Shown: positions 7,075 to 15,115 of the stretch, one piece after another
Layout: the number at the start of each line of letters is the position of its first letter
How positions within the stretch are numbered: the first letter of the stretch is position 1
DNA from: Nitriliruptoraceae bacterium
GTDB taxonomy: Bacteria; Actinomycetota; Nitriliruptoria; Nitriliruptorales; Nitriliruptoraceae
Assembly: GCA_003563915.1 (NCBI GenBank)
Contig: PWTE01000101.1
Location: forward strand, 1-51,560
Length of the DNA: 51,560 nucleotides
Reading direction: 5' to 3'
Made by a program: the position numbers and the translations under genes
The notes under the pieces: model-generated
Seen by the model: only the letters and a program-made list of their open reading frames with translations
Told to the model about the DNA's origin: nothing
The model's database searches: none

Positions 7075-8121
7075 GTGTCCACGCACGACGCCACTCCGAC
7101 CGGTCCGAGCGCCACCGACGTGCTGGTCGTCGGTGCGGGGATGGCCGGACTCACCGCGGCGCACGAGCTGACGCGGACGGGCCGCTCCGTCCGTGTCGTC
7201 GACAAGGGCCGCGCACCCGGCGGTCGGCTCGCGACGCGCCGGGTCGGCGCCGCCACCTTCGACCACGGCGCCCAGTTCCTCACCGCCCGTGATCCGCGGT
7301 TCCGGGAGCGGATCGCCACCTGGCACGAGGACGGGGTGGTCCGCACCTGGTTCACGGGACTGCCCGACCTGGTCCCGCGGGACCCCGAGCGAGCCGCGAC
7401 GGACGACGAACCGCGGTACCGCGGGGTCCCGACGATGCGTTCCATCGCCGAGCACCTCGCCGACGGTCTCGACCTCCACCTCGGCGTCCGGGTGTCGGCG
7501 ATCGCCCGCGGCGACGACGGCTGGCGGATCGCCGCAGCCCACCGCGACGGCGGGTCATGGCCGCTGGACGCGGGGTCCCTGCTGATGACGGCACCGGTCC
7601 CCCAGTCCCTGGCGCTACTCGACACTGGAGGGGTGCCCCTCACCGCCGACGTACGGCAGCAGCTCGACGAGCTGACCTACGACCCGTGCATCGCCGTCCT
7701 CATGGTCCCCGAGGCAGCGACGACCCTTCCGGAGCACGGCGCCCTGAGGTTGGACCAGCCACCCCTGTCGTTCCTCACCGACAACCTACGATCCGGCGCC
7801 TCGGCGGCCCCGGCGGTCACGGTCCACGCCGACGCCGAGGCCAGCCGGCGGCTCTGGGACGCCGATGACGAGCGCGTGACCCAGGAGCTCGTCGCGGCGG
7901 CCGCTCCCCTGTTGGGGACCAGCGGGACCGGCGTGTACGTGCACCGGTGGCGCTACGCCGCACCGGTCCGTTCCGCCGCGGTCCCGGCACTCATCGACAC
8001 CTCTACCGGAGCACCGATCGCCTTCGCCGGGGACGCCTTCGTCGGAGGCCGGCTCGAGGGTGCGGCGCGGTCGGGCCTCGCGGCCGCCGAGCTCCTGACG
8101 GACGCGGCCCGCACGGCGTGA
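7075..8121 (+). CDS. FAD-dependent amine oxidase/renalase-like oxidoreductase
   Basis: A protein of 348 residues with an N-terminal Rossmann dinucleotide fold: VLVVGAGMAGLTAAHEL (GxGxxG), an acidic partner at the end of strand 2 (VRVVDKGRAPGGRLATRR), the FDHGAQFLTARDPRF motif characteristic of renalase-like flavoproteins, and a C-terminal FAD-binding segment (IAFAGDAFVGGRLEGAARSG) where the flavin ribityl chain is held. It resembles cyanobacterial and actinobacterial NAD(P)-binding proteins annotated as amine oxidase-like; the substrate is unknown. The start is the GTG at 7075 with GAGG 5 bases before it. Renalases oxidise aberrant dihydro-NAD(P) isomers; assigning that here is only a suggestion. 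Confidence 0.8.
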   Translation: MSTHDATPTGPSATDVLVVGAGMAGLTAAHELTRTGRSVRVVDKGRAPGGRLATRRVGAATFDHGAQFLTARDPRFRERIATWHEDGVVRTWFTGLPDLVPRDPERAATDDEPRYRGVPTMRSIAEHLADGLDLHLGVRVSAIARGDDGWRIAAAHRDGGSWPLDAGSLLMTAPVPQSLALLDTGGVPLTADVRQQLDELTYDPCIAVLMVPEAATTLPEHGALRLDQPPLSFLTDNLRSGASAAPAVTVHADAEASRRLWDADDERVTQELVAAAAPLLGTSGTGVYVHRWRYAAPVRSAAVPALIDTSTGAPIAFAGDAFVGGRLEGAARSGLAAAELLTDAARTA

Positions 8122-8144
8122 CCGAGCCGCCCGCGACCACGACG

Positions 8145-8813
8145 TCAGCGACCCACCGGGGGGCCGTCGGCGCGGTTGGCCGGCGTCCACGTCGAGCGCA
8201 GGTCGAGCGGCAGATGCGCCAGCTCGTTCCAGCTGGACAGGCTGACGTACCCGTCGTCGGACGCATCGAGCACGGTGACCGCGCAGTTGCCGACCCCGCC
8301 GAGGGTGGGCCGAGGCAACGCCAAGAGTCGGTGCAGGCCGTGCCAGATCGGGCCGCCGTGCGTGACGGCGATGGTGACCTCGCCGTCGACCATCGCGGCG
8401 AGCAGTTCGTGGTAGACGGGAACGACCCGATCGGCGAGCTCGTCGGACGACTCGCCACCGACCTCGCTGATGACGTCCTCGCCCTCGAGCCAACGCCGCC
8501 ACCGTTCCGGTTCAGCGGCGATCACCTCGGTACGCAGGGAACCCTCCCACCGGCCGAAGCTGCGTTCGCGGATGCGCGGATCCGGCGCCGCGCGACGTCC
8601 CAGAGCAGCCTCCAACGGGGCGGTCGTCTCCAGGGTGCGCTGGAGATCGGACGTGACGAGGCGTGCCTGGGGATACGCGTCGGCCAGGGTCAGCGCGGTC
8701 AGCTTGGCTTGGGCATGGCCGAGCTCCGAGAGGCCCGCGCACCGCTGCCCCTGGATCCGAGCCTCACCGTTGTAGACGGACTCGCCGTGGCGTACCAGGA
8801 CGAGTCGCTTCAC
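8145..8813 (-). CDS. Histidine phosphatase family protein (phosphoglycerate mutase-like)
   Basis: This 222-residue protein carries the catalytic RHG box in LVLVRHGESVYN, where the His is phosphorylated, a second Arg in TSDLQRTLETT, the acid base in RERSFGRWEGS and the distal His in AVTHGGPIWHGL. It is a cofactor-independent-style phosphatase of the dPGM superfamily; in actinobacteria the gene after rsfS is often annotated as a broad-specificity or glucosyl-3-phosphoglycerate phosphatase. I place the start at the GTG at 8813, four bases overlapping the rsfS stop (GTGA), because the family begins with a short basic strand before RHG. Substrate remains open. Confidence 0.88.
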   Translation of the reverse strand: MKRLVLVRHGESVYNGEARIQGQRCAGLSELGHAQAKLTALTLADAYPQARLVTSDLQRTLETTAPLEAALGRRAAPDPRIRERSFGRWEGSLRTEVIAAEPERWRRWLEGEDVISEVGGESSDELADRVVPVYHELLAAMVDGEVTIAVTHGGPIWHGLHRLLALPRPTLGGVGNCAVTVLDASDDGYVSLSSWNELAHLPLDLRSTWTPANRADGPPVGR

Positions 8814-9235
8814 CCGTTCGCTCCGGCGTCTCCGAGACGGACCGTCTGGGGTGCATCCGCGCCGGGGTGCACCACCTCGCCGGTCCGGGGGTCCAACCGG
8901 GGCACGTCGGCCCATAGCCGCTCGAGCGCGTACAGCTGACGCTGTTCGTCGAGGAAGAGGTGGCAGACGAGGTCGCCGTAGTCGAGCAGGACCCAGCCAG
9001 CTGCCGGGGAGCCCTCTCGCCGCAACGGCTTGCGATCACGCTCGCGCAACCGCTCCTCGATGCGATCGGCCACCGCCTTCAGCTGCCGGTCCGAGGATGC
9101 GGTGATGAGCAGGAAGAGGTCCACGATGGCCAGCAGGTCGGCGACATCAAGGAGGGTCAGATCGGAGGCCTTGACGTCGTCCGCGCCTTCGGCGGCGGCG
9201 ATCGCCAGCGCGATCGCGTCTTCGGTTGCGGGCAC
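8810..9235 (-). CDS. rsfS: Ribosomal silencing factor RsfS
   Basis: RsfS binds ribosomal protein L14 on the large subunit and blocks subunit joining, lowering translation in stationary phase or starvation. The 141-residue protein has the family core: a helix, LTLLDVADLLAIVDLFLLITASSDRQ, the helix AVADRIEERLRE, and the diagnostic GWVLLDYGDLVCHLFLDEQRQLYALERLWAD. A C-terminal extension of about 20 residues follows. It lies between the LytR-type gene and the phosphatase, the classical actinobacterial order after nadD, and is translationally coupled to the phosphatase by a GTGA overlap. Confidence 0.95.
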   Translation of the reverse strand: MPATEDAIALAIAAAEGADDVKASDLTLLDVADLLAIVDLFLLITASSDRQLKAVADRIEERLRERDRKPLRREGSPAAGWVLLDYGDLVCHLFLDEQRQLYALERLWADVPRLDPRTGEVVHPGADAPQTVRLGDAGANG

Positions 9236-9340
9236 CAGCTACCTCACGGTCGGATCATGAGCAGGGAACCACAGCGCCGAGGTGGATGCGACCGAGGCTG
9301 CTCCCGGTGACCGGGCCGCCGCCCGTCCCACACGGCACCC

Positions 9341-11161
9341 TCAGGACGGTGGGAAGTCCGCGCCGACCACGATCGTGAGGTCGACGACGGACTGCGGGGT
9401 ACCGGAACGCTCGATCGTCCCGATGCCGCCGAGACGCTCCTGCACGTCCTGGGCGGCGAGCAGGATGTCGCGTTCCTCGGAGTAGACGACGATCCGCGTC
9501 TCTCGGTAGGTGAAGCGGTCGGCGTTGCCCGTCAGCACGATCCGGTAGCGGCCATCGGCGAGCTGCTCGGCGACCTCCTGCCCCACCCCAGGACGGCCGT
9601 TGCCGTTGAGGATCTGGACGGCCAAGCGCTCGACCCCGACCTGATCGGCTCGGGACGCCGCGAACCGGTCGTCCATGACGTCGGCGAGCCGCTCGTCGTC
9701 ACTGCGGTACAGGTCGTCCTCCCCGGACCCCAGGGGGATCACGGGCATCGTGATCGTCGTCAGGTCATCGCGTTGACGGGCCTCGGCCAGCTCTCCGAGG
9801 ACCGTGCGGATGCGCTCAGGGGTAGCGGTACCGGGGAAGGTCCGTGCCGCGTCGACGGCCGCCTCCAGTGCTGCGGGGTCCTGCGCGATCGCGTCCAGGA
9901 GTGCGTTCACGAGCTGCCGGGTCCGGGGCAGGACGTCCAGTTCCGACTCTCCCTGCCCGCGGATCAGGGCGTACCGCGACAGGTCGGTCGGGCCCAGCTG
10001 CTGCTGGCCAGGATCGAACCCGACCCGGCCGCTGCCCTGGGCGGGCTGGATCCGGCGAGGCACCTCGATGATCGCACCCTCGGGCTGCTCGAACCAGCTG
10101 GCCCAACCGTCCGCATCGACGCCGAGGACGCCGTCGATCCGGAGCCCGAGGAGGTTGTCGACCGTCACCGCCACCAGGGACGCTCCGCCGAGCTCCCAGG
10201 CCTCACGCAGCGTGAAGGACCCGAAACCGGGGACATCGGTGATCGTCGAGGTGGGGATCAGCAGGACGGTGGCCTGCTCCTCGCGACGGTCGGTGGCGAG
10301 CACCGCCAGGCTGTGGAGCTCACCCGGTCCGGTGGTGCTGTCGTAGCTGGCCAGCAGGAACGCGGGTTGCCACCCGTCCTCCGGCGGTTCCCGGGGTTCC
10401 TCGAGCTCATCCGGCGACCCGACCATGTCGCGGGCCAGGTCGAACCATCCCAGCTGCGCGCCGACGACCCCGAGGACCGCCAGCACGACGACGCCCAGGA
10501 TGCCGACGACGAGCCACCGGTGCGAGGGACGGCGACCGTCGCGCCCCATCGTGGGGGTGAGGACGACATCCGGTCGCGACGGGTCCTCCTCGGCAGGCTC
10601 GTCGTCGAGGTCCTCGTCGTCCCGGGGCGGCTCCTCGCCGTCGTCGAGGTCCTCGTCGTCCCGGGGCGGCTCCTCGCCGTGGTCGGCCGGCTCCTCGTCG
10701 TCCGGCTGAGGCTGGTCGCTCGTCTGACCGGCGAACAGCTCCTCCGAGGTCGACCGATCGCGCGGGCTGAGCCCCGGTGCCTCGAGCAGCGGCTCCACGT
10801 CAGCCCGGCTGTCCTGCCCCCTGCGCTCTCGCCGGGATCGCCGTCGCGGAGCTGCCTCCTCGGTGAACCGCTCGGTCTCGCTCGACGAGGCGGGCGTACC
10901 CGGACCTGCGTCATCGGTGACCGGGCCAGCAGCCGTCTCCCTCCGACGGGCCGTCCTGCGCCCTCGCCGGGCCGCCTTCGCCGCCCGGCGCCGACGGCGG
11001 CGGCGATCCCGGGCGCTCACCTCCACCCGGCGCGGGCGGCGGCCATCCTCATCCCCCTCAGGATCGACCGGCTCCGCGGCGTCCTCGTCCGGAGGCGGAC
11101 CCTCCCGGGACACCTCCGGTTCGGTGTCCTCAGCGCGGCGGCGACGGCGGCCATCACCCAT
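9341..11161 (-). CDS. LytR_C-domain membrane protein with degenerate LCP-like region
   Basis: The 606-residue protein begins with about 210 residues of Arg-rich and then Asp/Glu-rich low-complexity sequence, including two 13-residue repeats, followed by one membrane helix (about 216-237). The outside part resembles the LytR-CpsA-Psr fold (about 265-480: AVLATDRREEQATVLLIPTS, TVDNLLGLRIDGVLGVD, ALIRGQGESELDVLPRTRQ) and ends in a LytR_C domain (about 510-604: LAVQILNGNGRPGVGQEVAEQLA). LCP enzymes attach polymers to peptidoglycan. Here the usual IPRDT catalytic stretch reads IPTST, so the key Arg/Asp are missing, and it may be a non-catalytic cell-wall protein. It overlaps nadD by 8 bases and precedes rsfS. 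Confidence 0.75.
   Translation of the reverse strand: MGDGRRRRRAEDTEPEVSREGPPPDEDAAEPVDPEGDEDGRRPRRVEVSARDRRRRRRRAAKAARRGRRTARRRETAAGPVTDDAGPGTPASSSETERFTEEAAPRRRSRRERRGQDSRADVEPLLEAPGLSPRDRSTSEELFAGQTSDQPQPDDEEPADHGEEPPRDDEDLDDGEEPPRDDEDLDDEPAEEDPSRPDVVLTPTMGRDGRRPSHRWLVVGILGVVVLAVLGVVGAQLGWFDLARDMVGSPDELEEPREPPEDGWQPAFLLASYDSTTGPGELHSLAVLATDRREEQATVLLIPTSTITDVPGFGSFTLREAWELGGASLVAVTVDNLLGLRIDGVLGVDADGWASWFEQPEGAIIEVPRRIQPAQGSGRVGFDPGQQQLGPTDLSRYALIRGQGESELDVLPRTRQLVNALLDAIAQDPAALEAAVDAARTFPGTATPERIRTVLGELAEARQRDDLTTITMPVIPLGSGEDDLYRSDDERLADVMDDRFAASRADQVGVERLAVQILNGNGRPGVGQEVAEQLADGRYRIVLTGNADRFTYRETRIVVYSEERDILLAAQDVQERLGGIGTIERSGTPQSVVDLTIVVGADFPPS
10601..10678. repeat. 39-bp in-frame tandem repeat in the LytR-type gene
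   Basis: Two 39-bp copies (10601-10639 and 10640-10678) encode the 13-residue unit DDGEEPPRDDEDL in the cytoplasmic linker. The near-identity at DNA level indicates recent slippage expansion; copy number probably varies between strains. Confidence 0.85.
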
Positions 11162-11747
11162 GGGCCGCCCCGTACAGACCGTGCTCGACGATCAGGCGAT
11201 CGACCGCAGGAGGGACGAGGTAGCGCGTCGCGCGGCCGTCGCGGTAGCGGCGCCGCAGGTCGGTCGACGACACGTCGATGTGGGGCACCTCGACCTCGGA
11301 GAGCTGCGTCGCGAGATCGACGGGCAGGTCCAGGTCGTGCCCCGGACGCGATACGACCACGAACGTCGCCAGGGACAGGGCTACGTCGCCCCGCTCCCAC
11401 CGGGGCAGCGCACTCGCGGCATCGACGCCGAGGATGAAGTGCCAGGCGATCTCCGGCTCTTCCGCGGACAGCTCCTCGAGCGTGTCTGCCGTGTAGGTCG
11501 CCCCCTCTCGCTCCGTCTCACGCGGATCGACGAGGAGGTTCACGTCATCGAGGACCGCGGCCTCGGCCAGCTCGATCCGCATCGCAGCCGGTGTCGTGCC
11601 CGACTTCATCCACGGTTGCCCGGCGACCAGGAACCGGACCTCGTCGAGCGCGAGTTCCACGCGCACGCACTCGGCCACCACCAGGTGCCCGAGATGTGGT
11701 GGATCGAAGGTCCCACCCAACAGTCCGACGCGTCGCGACATCTCCAT
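11154..11747 (-). CDS. nadD: Nicotinate-nucleotide adenylyltransferase
   Basis: NadD joins ATP and nicotinate mononucleotide to form deamido-NAD, the penultimate step of NAD synthesis. The Rossmann-like nucleotidyltransferase signature GGTFDPPHLGHL holds the (H/T)xGH motif, followed by RFLVAGQPWMKSGT and RIELAEAAVLDD; ILGVDAASALPRWER matches the conserved GxD segment, and the ISSTxIR-type motif appears as VSSTDLRRRYRDG. Length of about 197 residues is normal. The ATG at 11747 is chosen because the upstream frame is not family-like; a second ATG at 11741 is possible. It overlaps the following LytR-type gene (ATGGGTGA) and is divergent from marR. Confidence 0.93.
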   Translation of the reverse strand: MEMSRRVGLLGGTFDPPHLGHLVVAECVRVELALDEVRFLVAGQPWMKSGTTPAAMRIELAEAAVLDDVNLLVDPRETEREGATYTADTLEELSAEEPEIAWHFILGVDAASALPRWERGDVALSLATFVVVSRPGHDLDLPVDLATQLSEVEVPHIDVSSTDLRRRYRDGRATRYLVPPAVDRLIVEHGLYGAAHG

Positions 11748-11836
11748 CAGGCTAACCCCCACGAGGGCGGAGCCGTGGCAGGGAACGTGGACGTGCGCCC
11801 AGCGCCGAGGGCCTGGCGCCGGGTGGCCAGGAAGAT

Positions 11837-11855
11837 ATGTGCGTGGTACACACAT
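11837..11855. promoter_or_regulatory. Putative MarR operator next to its own start codon
   Basis: ATGTGCGTG (11837-11845) and TACACACAT (11847-11855) form an imperfect palindrome, 7 of 9 pairs, around one central base. It ends three bases before the marR start codon at 11859. No Shine-Dalgarno fits between them, so the transcript may be leaderless with the operator over the promoter. It also lies in the shared upstream region of nadD, about 90 bp away. Confidence 0.5.
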
Positions 11856-11858
11856 CTC

Positions 11859-12329
11859 ATGTCACGCGATCACCCCTGCCCCCTTCCCGACCTGGACGAC
11901 GCCCTGTTCGACATCCAACGTCTCGTGCGCCGTCCCGGTTACCGATCCCGACTCCTCGCCGAGCTCGGCTCGCAGGTCGAGCTGAGCACGGTACGGGTCC
12001 TGCGTGCGGTCGAACGCGCCGGCAGCCAACCTCCGTGCATCGGCGACATCGCCGACCGCCTGCTGGTCGATCCCTCGACGGCCAGCCGGTTCGTCGACCA
12101 GCAGGTCGACGCCGGGTACCTCACGCGCGAGCGGCGTCCCGACGACCGTCGCCGCAGTCAGCTCGTGCTGACCGAGGCCGGTCGCGCCCTGCTCGACGAG
12201 GTCAGCAACGCCCGGAGGGACCTGCTCGCCGAGGTCACCGCCGACTGGGACGACGCCGACCTCCGTGAGTTGAGCGAGCTCCTGACCCGGCTGCGGGAGA
12301 GCTTCGACCAACTCGAGGGCGCCGCATGA
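11859..12329 (+). CDS. MarR-family transcriptional regulator
   Basis: A 156-residue winged-helix repressor. Helices before the DNA-binding region (DIQRLVRRPGYRSRLLAEL) form the dimer interface; the helix-turn-helix is PPCIGDIADRLLVDPSTASRFVDQQVDAGYLTRE, and the wing RRPDDRRRSQLVLTEAGRALL has the DxRxxxxxLT signature with the Asp and Arg typical of MarR. Its stop overlaps the ATG of the next exporter gene (ATGA), so the regulator and exporter form a two-gene operon, probably autorepressed through the palindrome just upstream. The inducing ligand is unknown. GAGG-type ribosome sites are absent before the ATG at 11859. Confidence 0.92.
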   Translation: MSRDHPCPLPDLDDALFDIQRLVRRPGYRSRLLAELGSQVELSTVRVLRAVERAGSQPPCIGDIADRLLVDPSTASRFVDQQVDAGYLTRERRPDDRRRSQLVLTEAGRALLDEVSNARRDLLAEVTADWDDADLRELSELLTRLRESFDQLEGAA

Positions 12330-13591
12330 CGCACCCGACCACCGACGCCCCCGCTCCCCCACCGTCCAGCGACGACGAGCTACCTCGCAGCTCCTGGGCC
12401 CTGCTCAAGGATCGGACCTTCGGGCCCTTCTTCACGGGGAAGCTGCTGTCCACGATCGGCGTGTGGATCCACAACATCGCCGCCGCCATCCTGGTGTGGG
12501 AACTCACGCGCTCCACCCTGCTCGTCGGAGCGGTCAGCATCGGCCAGTTCCTCCCCCAGATCGTGCTCGCACCGCTCAGTGGAGCGAGGGCCGACCGCGG
12601 CGACCGACGCCGGCAGCTGATCCTGGGCCGGGTCATCAGTGGCATCGCGTCCGGTGGCTTGGCCGTCTGGATCGTGCTCTTCGAGGTCGTGGGGACCGCT
12701 GGCGCAGCCGCGGTGATCGCCTCCGCCACCGTCAAGGGCATCGGGTTCGCGATCGGTGCCCCCGCGATGAACGCGCTGCTCCCAGCCCTGGTCCGTCCGA
12801 AGGAGCTCTCCAAGGCCATCGCGCTGGGGTCGCTGCCGATGACCGTCGCGCGCTCGGCCGGACCAGCGCTCGGGGCGCTGATGGTCGCGACGGTCGGTCC
12901 CGCCGCGACCTTCGCGTTCGCCGGGCTGCTCAGCGTCGTGTTCACCGTCATCATCGCGGTGATCCACATCCGCGAGGTGCCACGCCGTCGGGTCACGGAC
13001 ACGTCGGTCCGTGCCGGTTGGCGTCACCTGCGCGCCGATGCCAGCCTGTCCGCGTTGATGCTGGGGGTCGTCACCATCGGGCTGGGCGCCGACCCGGTCA
13101 TCACCCTCACGCCAGCGCTGGCCGATCAGCTCGGGCAAGGTTCCGGGTTCGTCGGCACGCTGGCCTCAGCGTTCGGCATCGGGGCCGGGCTCGGTTTCCT
13201 CGTGCTGTCCCGTATGCAGGTGTGGCTCGGGTTGCCTCGACTGGGTGTCACGGGCCTGCTCACCCTGGCCTTCGGGATGGGGGCAGCAGCACTGGCCCCG
13301 CTCCCCAGCCTCGCCGTCCTGGCCCTCGGTGTCGGCGGGGTCGGGATGGCGTTCGCGCTGACCTCGCTCACCACCCTGATCCAGCAACAGGTCCCCGAGG
13401 AGCTCCGGGGCCGCATCATGGCCCTCTGGGGCGTCGCCTTCCTCGGCTCACGACCCCTGGCTGCCGGCGTCACCGGCGCCATCACCGACGCGACCTCGGT
13501 GGACGTGGCGCTGGCCGTGGTCGCCGTCGTGCTGCTCCTCGGGGCTGTGACGGTTCGTCCCAGCCGCGTCAACCCCTACCGTCAGCGGTAG
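12326..13591 (+). CDS. MFS exporter of the DHA3/EntS-like group
   Basis: The 421-residue protein has about 12 hydrophobic segments. FGPFFTGKLLSTIGVWIHNIAAAILVWELT opens helix 1 in the style of EntS/MefA-like exporters, PLSGARADRGDRRRQLI is motif A between helices 2 and 3, and a repeat of motif A appears as VPEELRGRIMALWGVAFLG in the second half. Coupling to marR through the ATGA overlap implies efflux of a compound sensed by the regulator. It ends at a bidirectional hairpin facing the convergent VWA gene. Confidence 0.88.
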   Translation: MTHPTTDAPAPPPSSDDELPRSSWALLKDRTFGPFFTGKLLSTIGVWIHNIAAAILVWELTRSTLLVGAVSIGQFLPQIVLAPLSGARADRGDRRRQLILGRVISGIASGGLAVWIVLFEVVGTAGAAAVIASATVKGIGFAIGAPAMNALLPALVRPKELSKAIALGSLPMTVARSAGPALGALMVATVGPAATFAFAGLLSVVFTVIIAVIHIREVPRRRVTDTSVRAGWRHLRADASLSALMLGVVTIGLGADPVITLTPALADQLGQGSGFVGTLASAFGIGAGLGFLVLSRMQVWLGLPRLGVTGLLTLAFGMGAAALAPLPSLAVLALGVGGVGMAFALTSLTTLIQQQVPEELRGRIMALWGVAFLGSRPLAAGVTGAITDATSVDVALAVVAVVLLLGAVTVRPSRVNPYRQR

Positions 13592-13674
13592 CTCACGCTC
13601 ACACGATCTCAGGCGATGCGCTCGACCCTTGGGCGTGCTCTCGCCTGAGCTCACGCTCAGGCGATGCGCTCGAC
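13591..13674. repeat. Direct repeat duplicating the 3' end of the VWA gene
   Basis: CTCAGGCGATGCGCTCGAC occurs at 13608-13626 and again at 13656-13674, where it encodes the last residues and stop of the VWA protein. GCTCACGCTCA also occurs twice (13591-13601 and 13649-13659). A piece of the gene's 3' end has evidently been copied into the space before the exporter's stop. Confidence 0.8.
13641..13664. terminator. Bidirectional hairpin between convergent genes
   Basis: A perfect 10-bp stem TCGCCTGAGC / GCTCAGGCGA with a 4-base loop overlaps the stop codon of the minus-strand VWA gene and lies 50 bp after the exporter stop. The duplicated upstream copy (TCTCAGGCGA at 13607-13616) could pair with the same arm, giving an alternative, larger hairpin. 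Confidence 0.65.
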
Positions 13675-15075
13675 GAACCCGGTCAGCTGACGCAGGTTGC
13701 GGACCTCGACCATGTCGTCGACGAACCGCGCGTAGTTCGACGCGATCGAATCCCCGGTATCCCAGAACTGCACCGGCTCGGGGTTCAACCAGTAGACGTG
13801 CCGAGCCCGCTTCGCCAGGTCCTCCAGCACCCACGCACCGGCCTGCCGGTAGTTGTTGCGGGCGTCCCCCAGGATCAGCACCGTCGAACGCGGCGTGATG
13901 TCCGTCGCATGCTCAGCGTGGAACCGCTCCAGCGAGTGGCCGTAGTCCGAGTGGCCGTCCAACCAGACCAGCTCCGCCTCGGACATCATCCGTCGCATCG
14001 CATCACCGGTATCGCCCTGCTCGAACAGCGAGGTGACCTCGTCCAACGTGTCGATGAAGGCGAAGGAACGGACCTTGGTGAACTGCTCCTGCAGCGCGTG
14101 CACCAGCATCAACGTGAACCTCGCGAAGGAGGCCACCGACCCGGAGACGTCGCAGATGACGAACAGTTCCGGTTTGTGCGGACGCCGGGGCCGGAACGAC
14201 GGCTCGAAGGGCCCCCCGCCGGTCGACAGCGATCGCCGCACCGTGCGCCGCACGTCCAGGCGCCCATCCTTGCCCTGGCGACGCTTGACCGCGACCCGGG
14301 TCGCGAGCTTGCGTGCCAGCGGGGCGATCTGCGCGCGCAGCTGGGCCTGGTCCTCGGCCGACAGGTGGAAGAGGTCCAGCTCCTCGACCGGCGGCCGCGT
14401 CATCCGCTCCGCGACCTGGTCGACGCCACGCTGCGCTGCGGCACGCCGACGGATCTCCGCCTCGACCTCCTGCTGGAAGGCGCGCAGCCGCGCCTCGAAC
14501 TCGTCGCGATACAGCCGCTCCTGCAGCGGGGTCAGCTCGTTGTCCCGGTCGTCCTGCGTCCGGGTCAACAGGTCCCGGAGCAGCTGCTGCAGGTCGACGG
14601 CCCGGAACACCTTGTACTGGAAGTACGACGCCCCACCGTCACGACCCTCGACCCGTCCGAACTCCTCCACCGCCATCCGTGCCATCTGGCGGATGGCGTC
14701 GTCGTCGCCCTCCATCAGGGTCTCGATCAGCTCCGAGAGGTAGTCGTCCGGATCTCGGTCCTCCGTCAGCTCATCGGTGACCATCGGGGTGTCGTCGGCA
14801 TCGGCCCACCGCGCGGGGAAGTACAGGTCGAACAGTTCGTCGAAGGTCATCCGCTCCGACCGTGAGGTGACCATCACCGCGGCCAGCGCCTCGCGCAGTT
14901 GCGTGCGCTCGAGGAGATCGAGGTGCGGCAGCGTCCGCACCGCGTCGATCGCCTCGGATTGCGTCGCGTTCACGCCGGCCCGACGCAGCGCGCCAGCCAG
15001 ATCCAACACCCGCTGCAGGAAGCCGTTCACGGGCGGGGTCCCTCCAGCGAGGACCTCCGCGCTGCGCTCGCTCAC
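13657..15075 (-). CDS. VWA-domain protein, CoxE-like
   Basis: This 472-residue protein ends in a von Willebrand A domain (about 300-460) with the metal-ion-dependent adhesion motif DVSGS in LFVICDVSGSVASFARF, a Thr/Asp-rich second part, and ILGDARNNYRQAGAWVLEDL, the segment typical of the CoxE-like family. The N-terminal 280 residues are helical and charged. CoxE-type proteins work with MoxR ATPases as chaperone pairs that insert metals or mature large enzymes; in CO-dehydrogenase clusters this is CoxD/CoxE. No CO dehydrogenase is in the window, so the client is unknown. It is the last gene of an apparent operon MoxR - beta-propeller - VWA. Confidence 0.87.
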   Translation of the reverse strand: MSERSAEVLAGGTPPVNGFLQRVLDLAGALRRAGVNATQSEAIDAVRTLPHLDLLERTQLREALAAVMVTSRSERMTFDELFDLYFPARWADADDTPMVTDELTEDRDPDDYLSELIETLMEGDDDAIRQMARMAVEEFGRVEGRDGGASYFQYKVFRAVDLQQLLRDLLTRTQDDRDNELTPLQERLYRDEFEARLRAFQQEVEAEIRRRAAAQRGVDQVAERMTRPPVEELDLFHLSAEDQAQLRAQIAPLARKLATRVAVKRRQGKDGRLDVRRTVRRSLSTGGGPFEPSFRPRRPHKPELFVICDVSGSVASFARFTLMLVHALQEQFTKVRSFAFIDTLDEVTSLFEQGDTGDAMRRMMSEAELVWLDGHSDYGHSLERFHAEHATDITPRSTVLILGDARNNYRQAGAWVLEDLAKRARHVYWLNPEPVQFWDTGDSIASNYARFVDDMVEVRNLRQLTGFVERIA

Positions 15076-15115
15076 CGACCGGCCTCCTCACCTGACTGCG
15101 TCCCGACGGTACCGG

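Noticed and set aside
12463-14865. 800-residue plus-strand frame over exporter and VWA gene
   Set aside because: It spans two genes on opposite strands and the spacer between them; composition is that of a GC-rich shadow.
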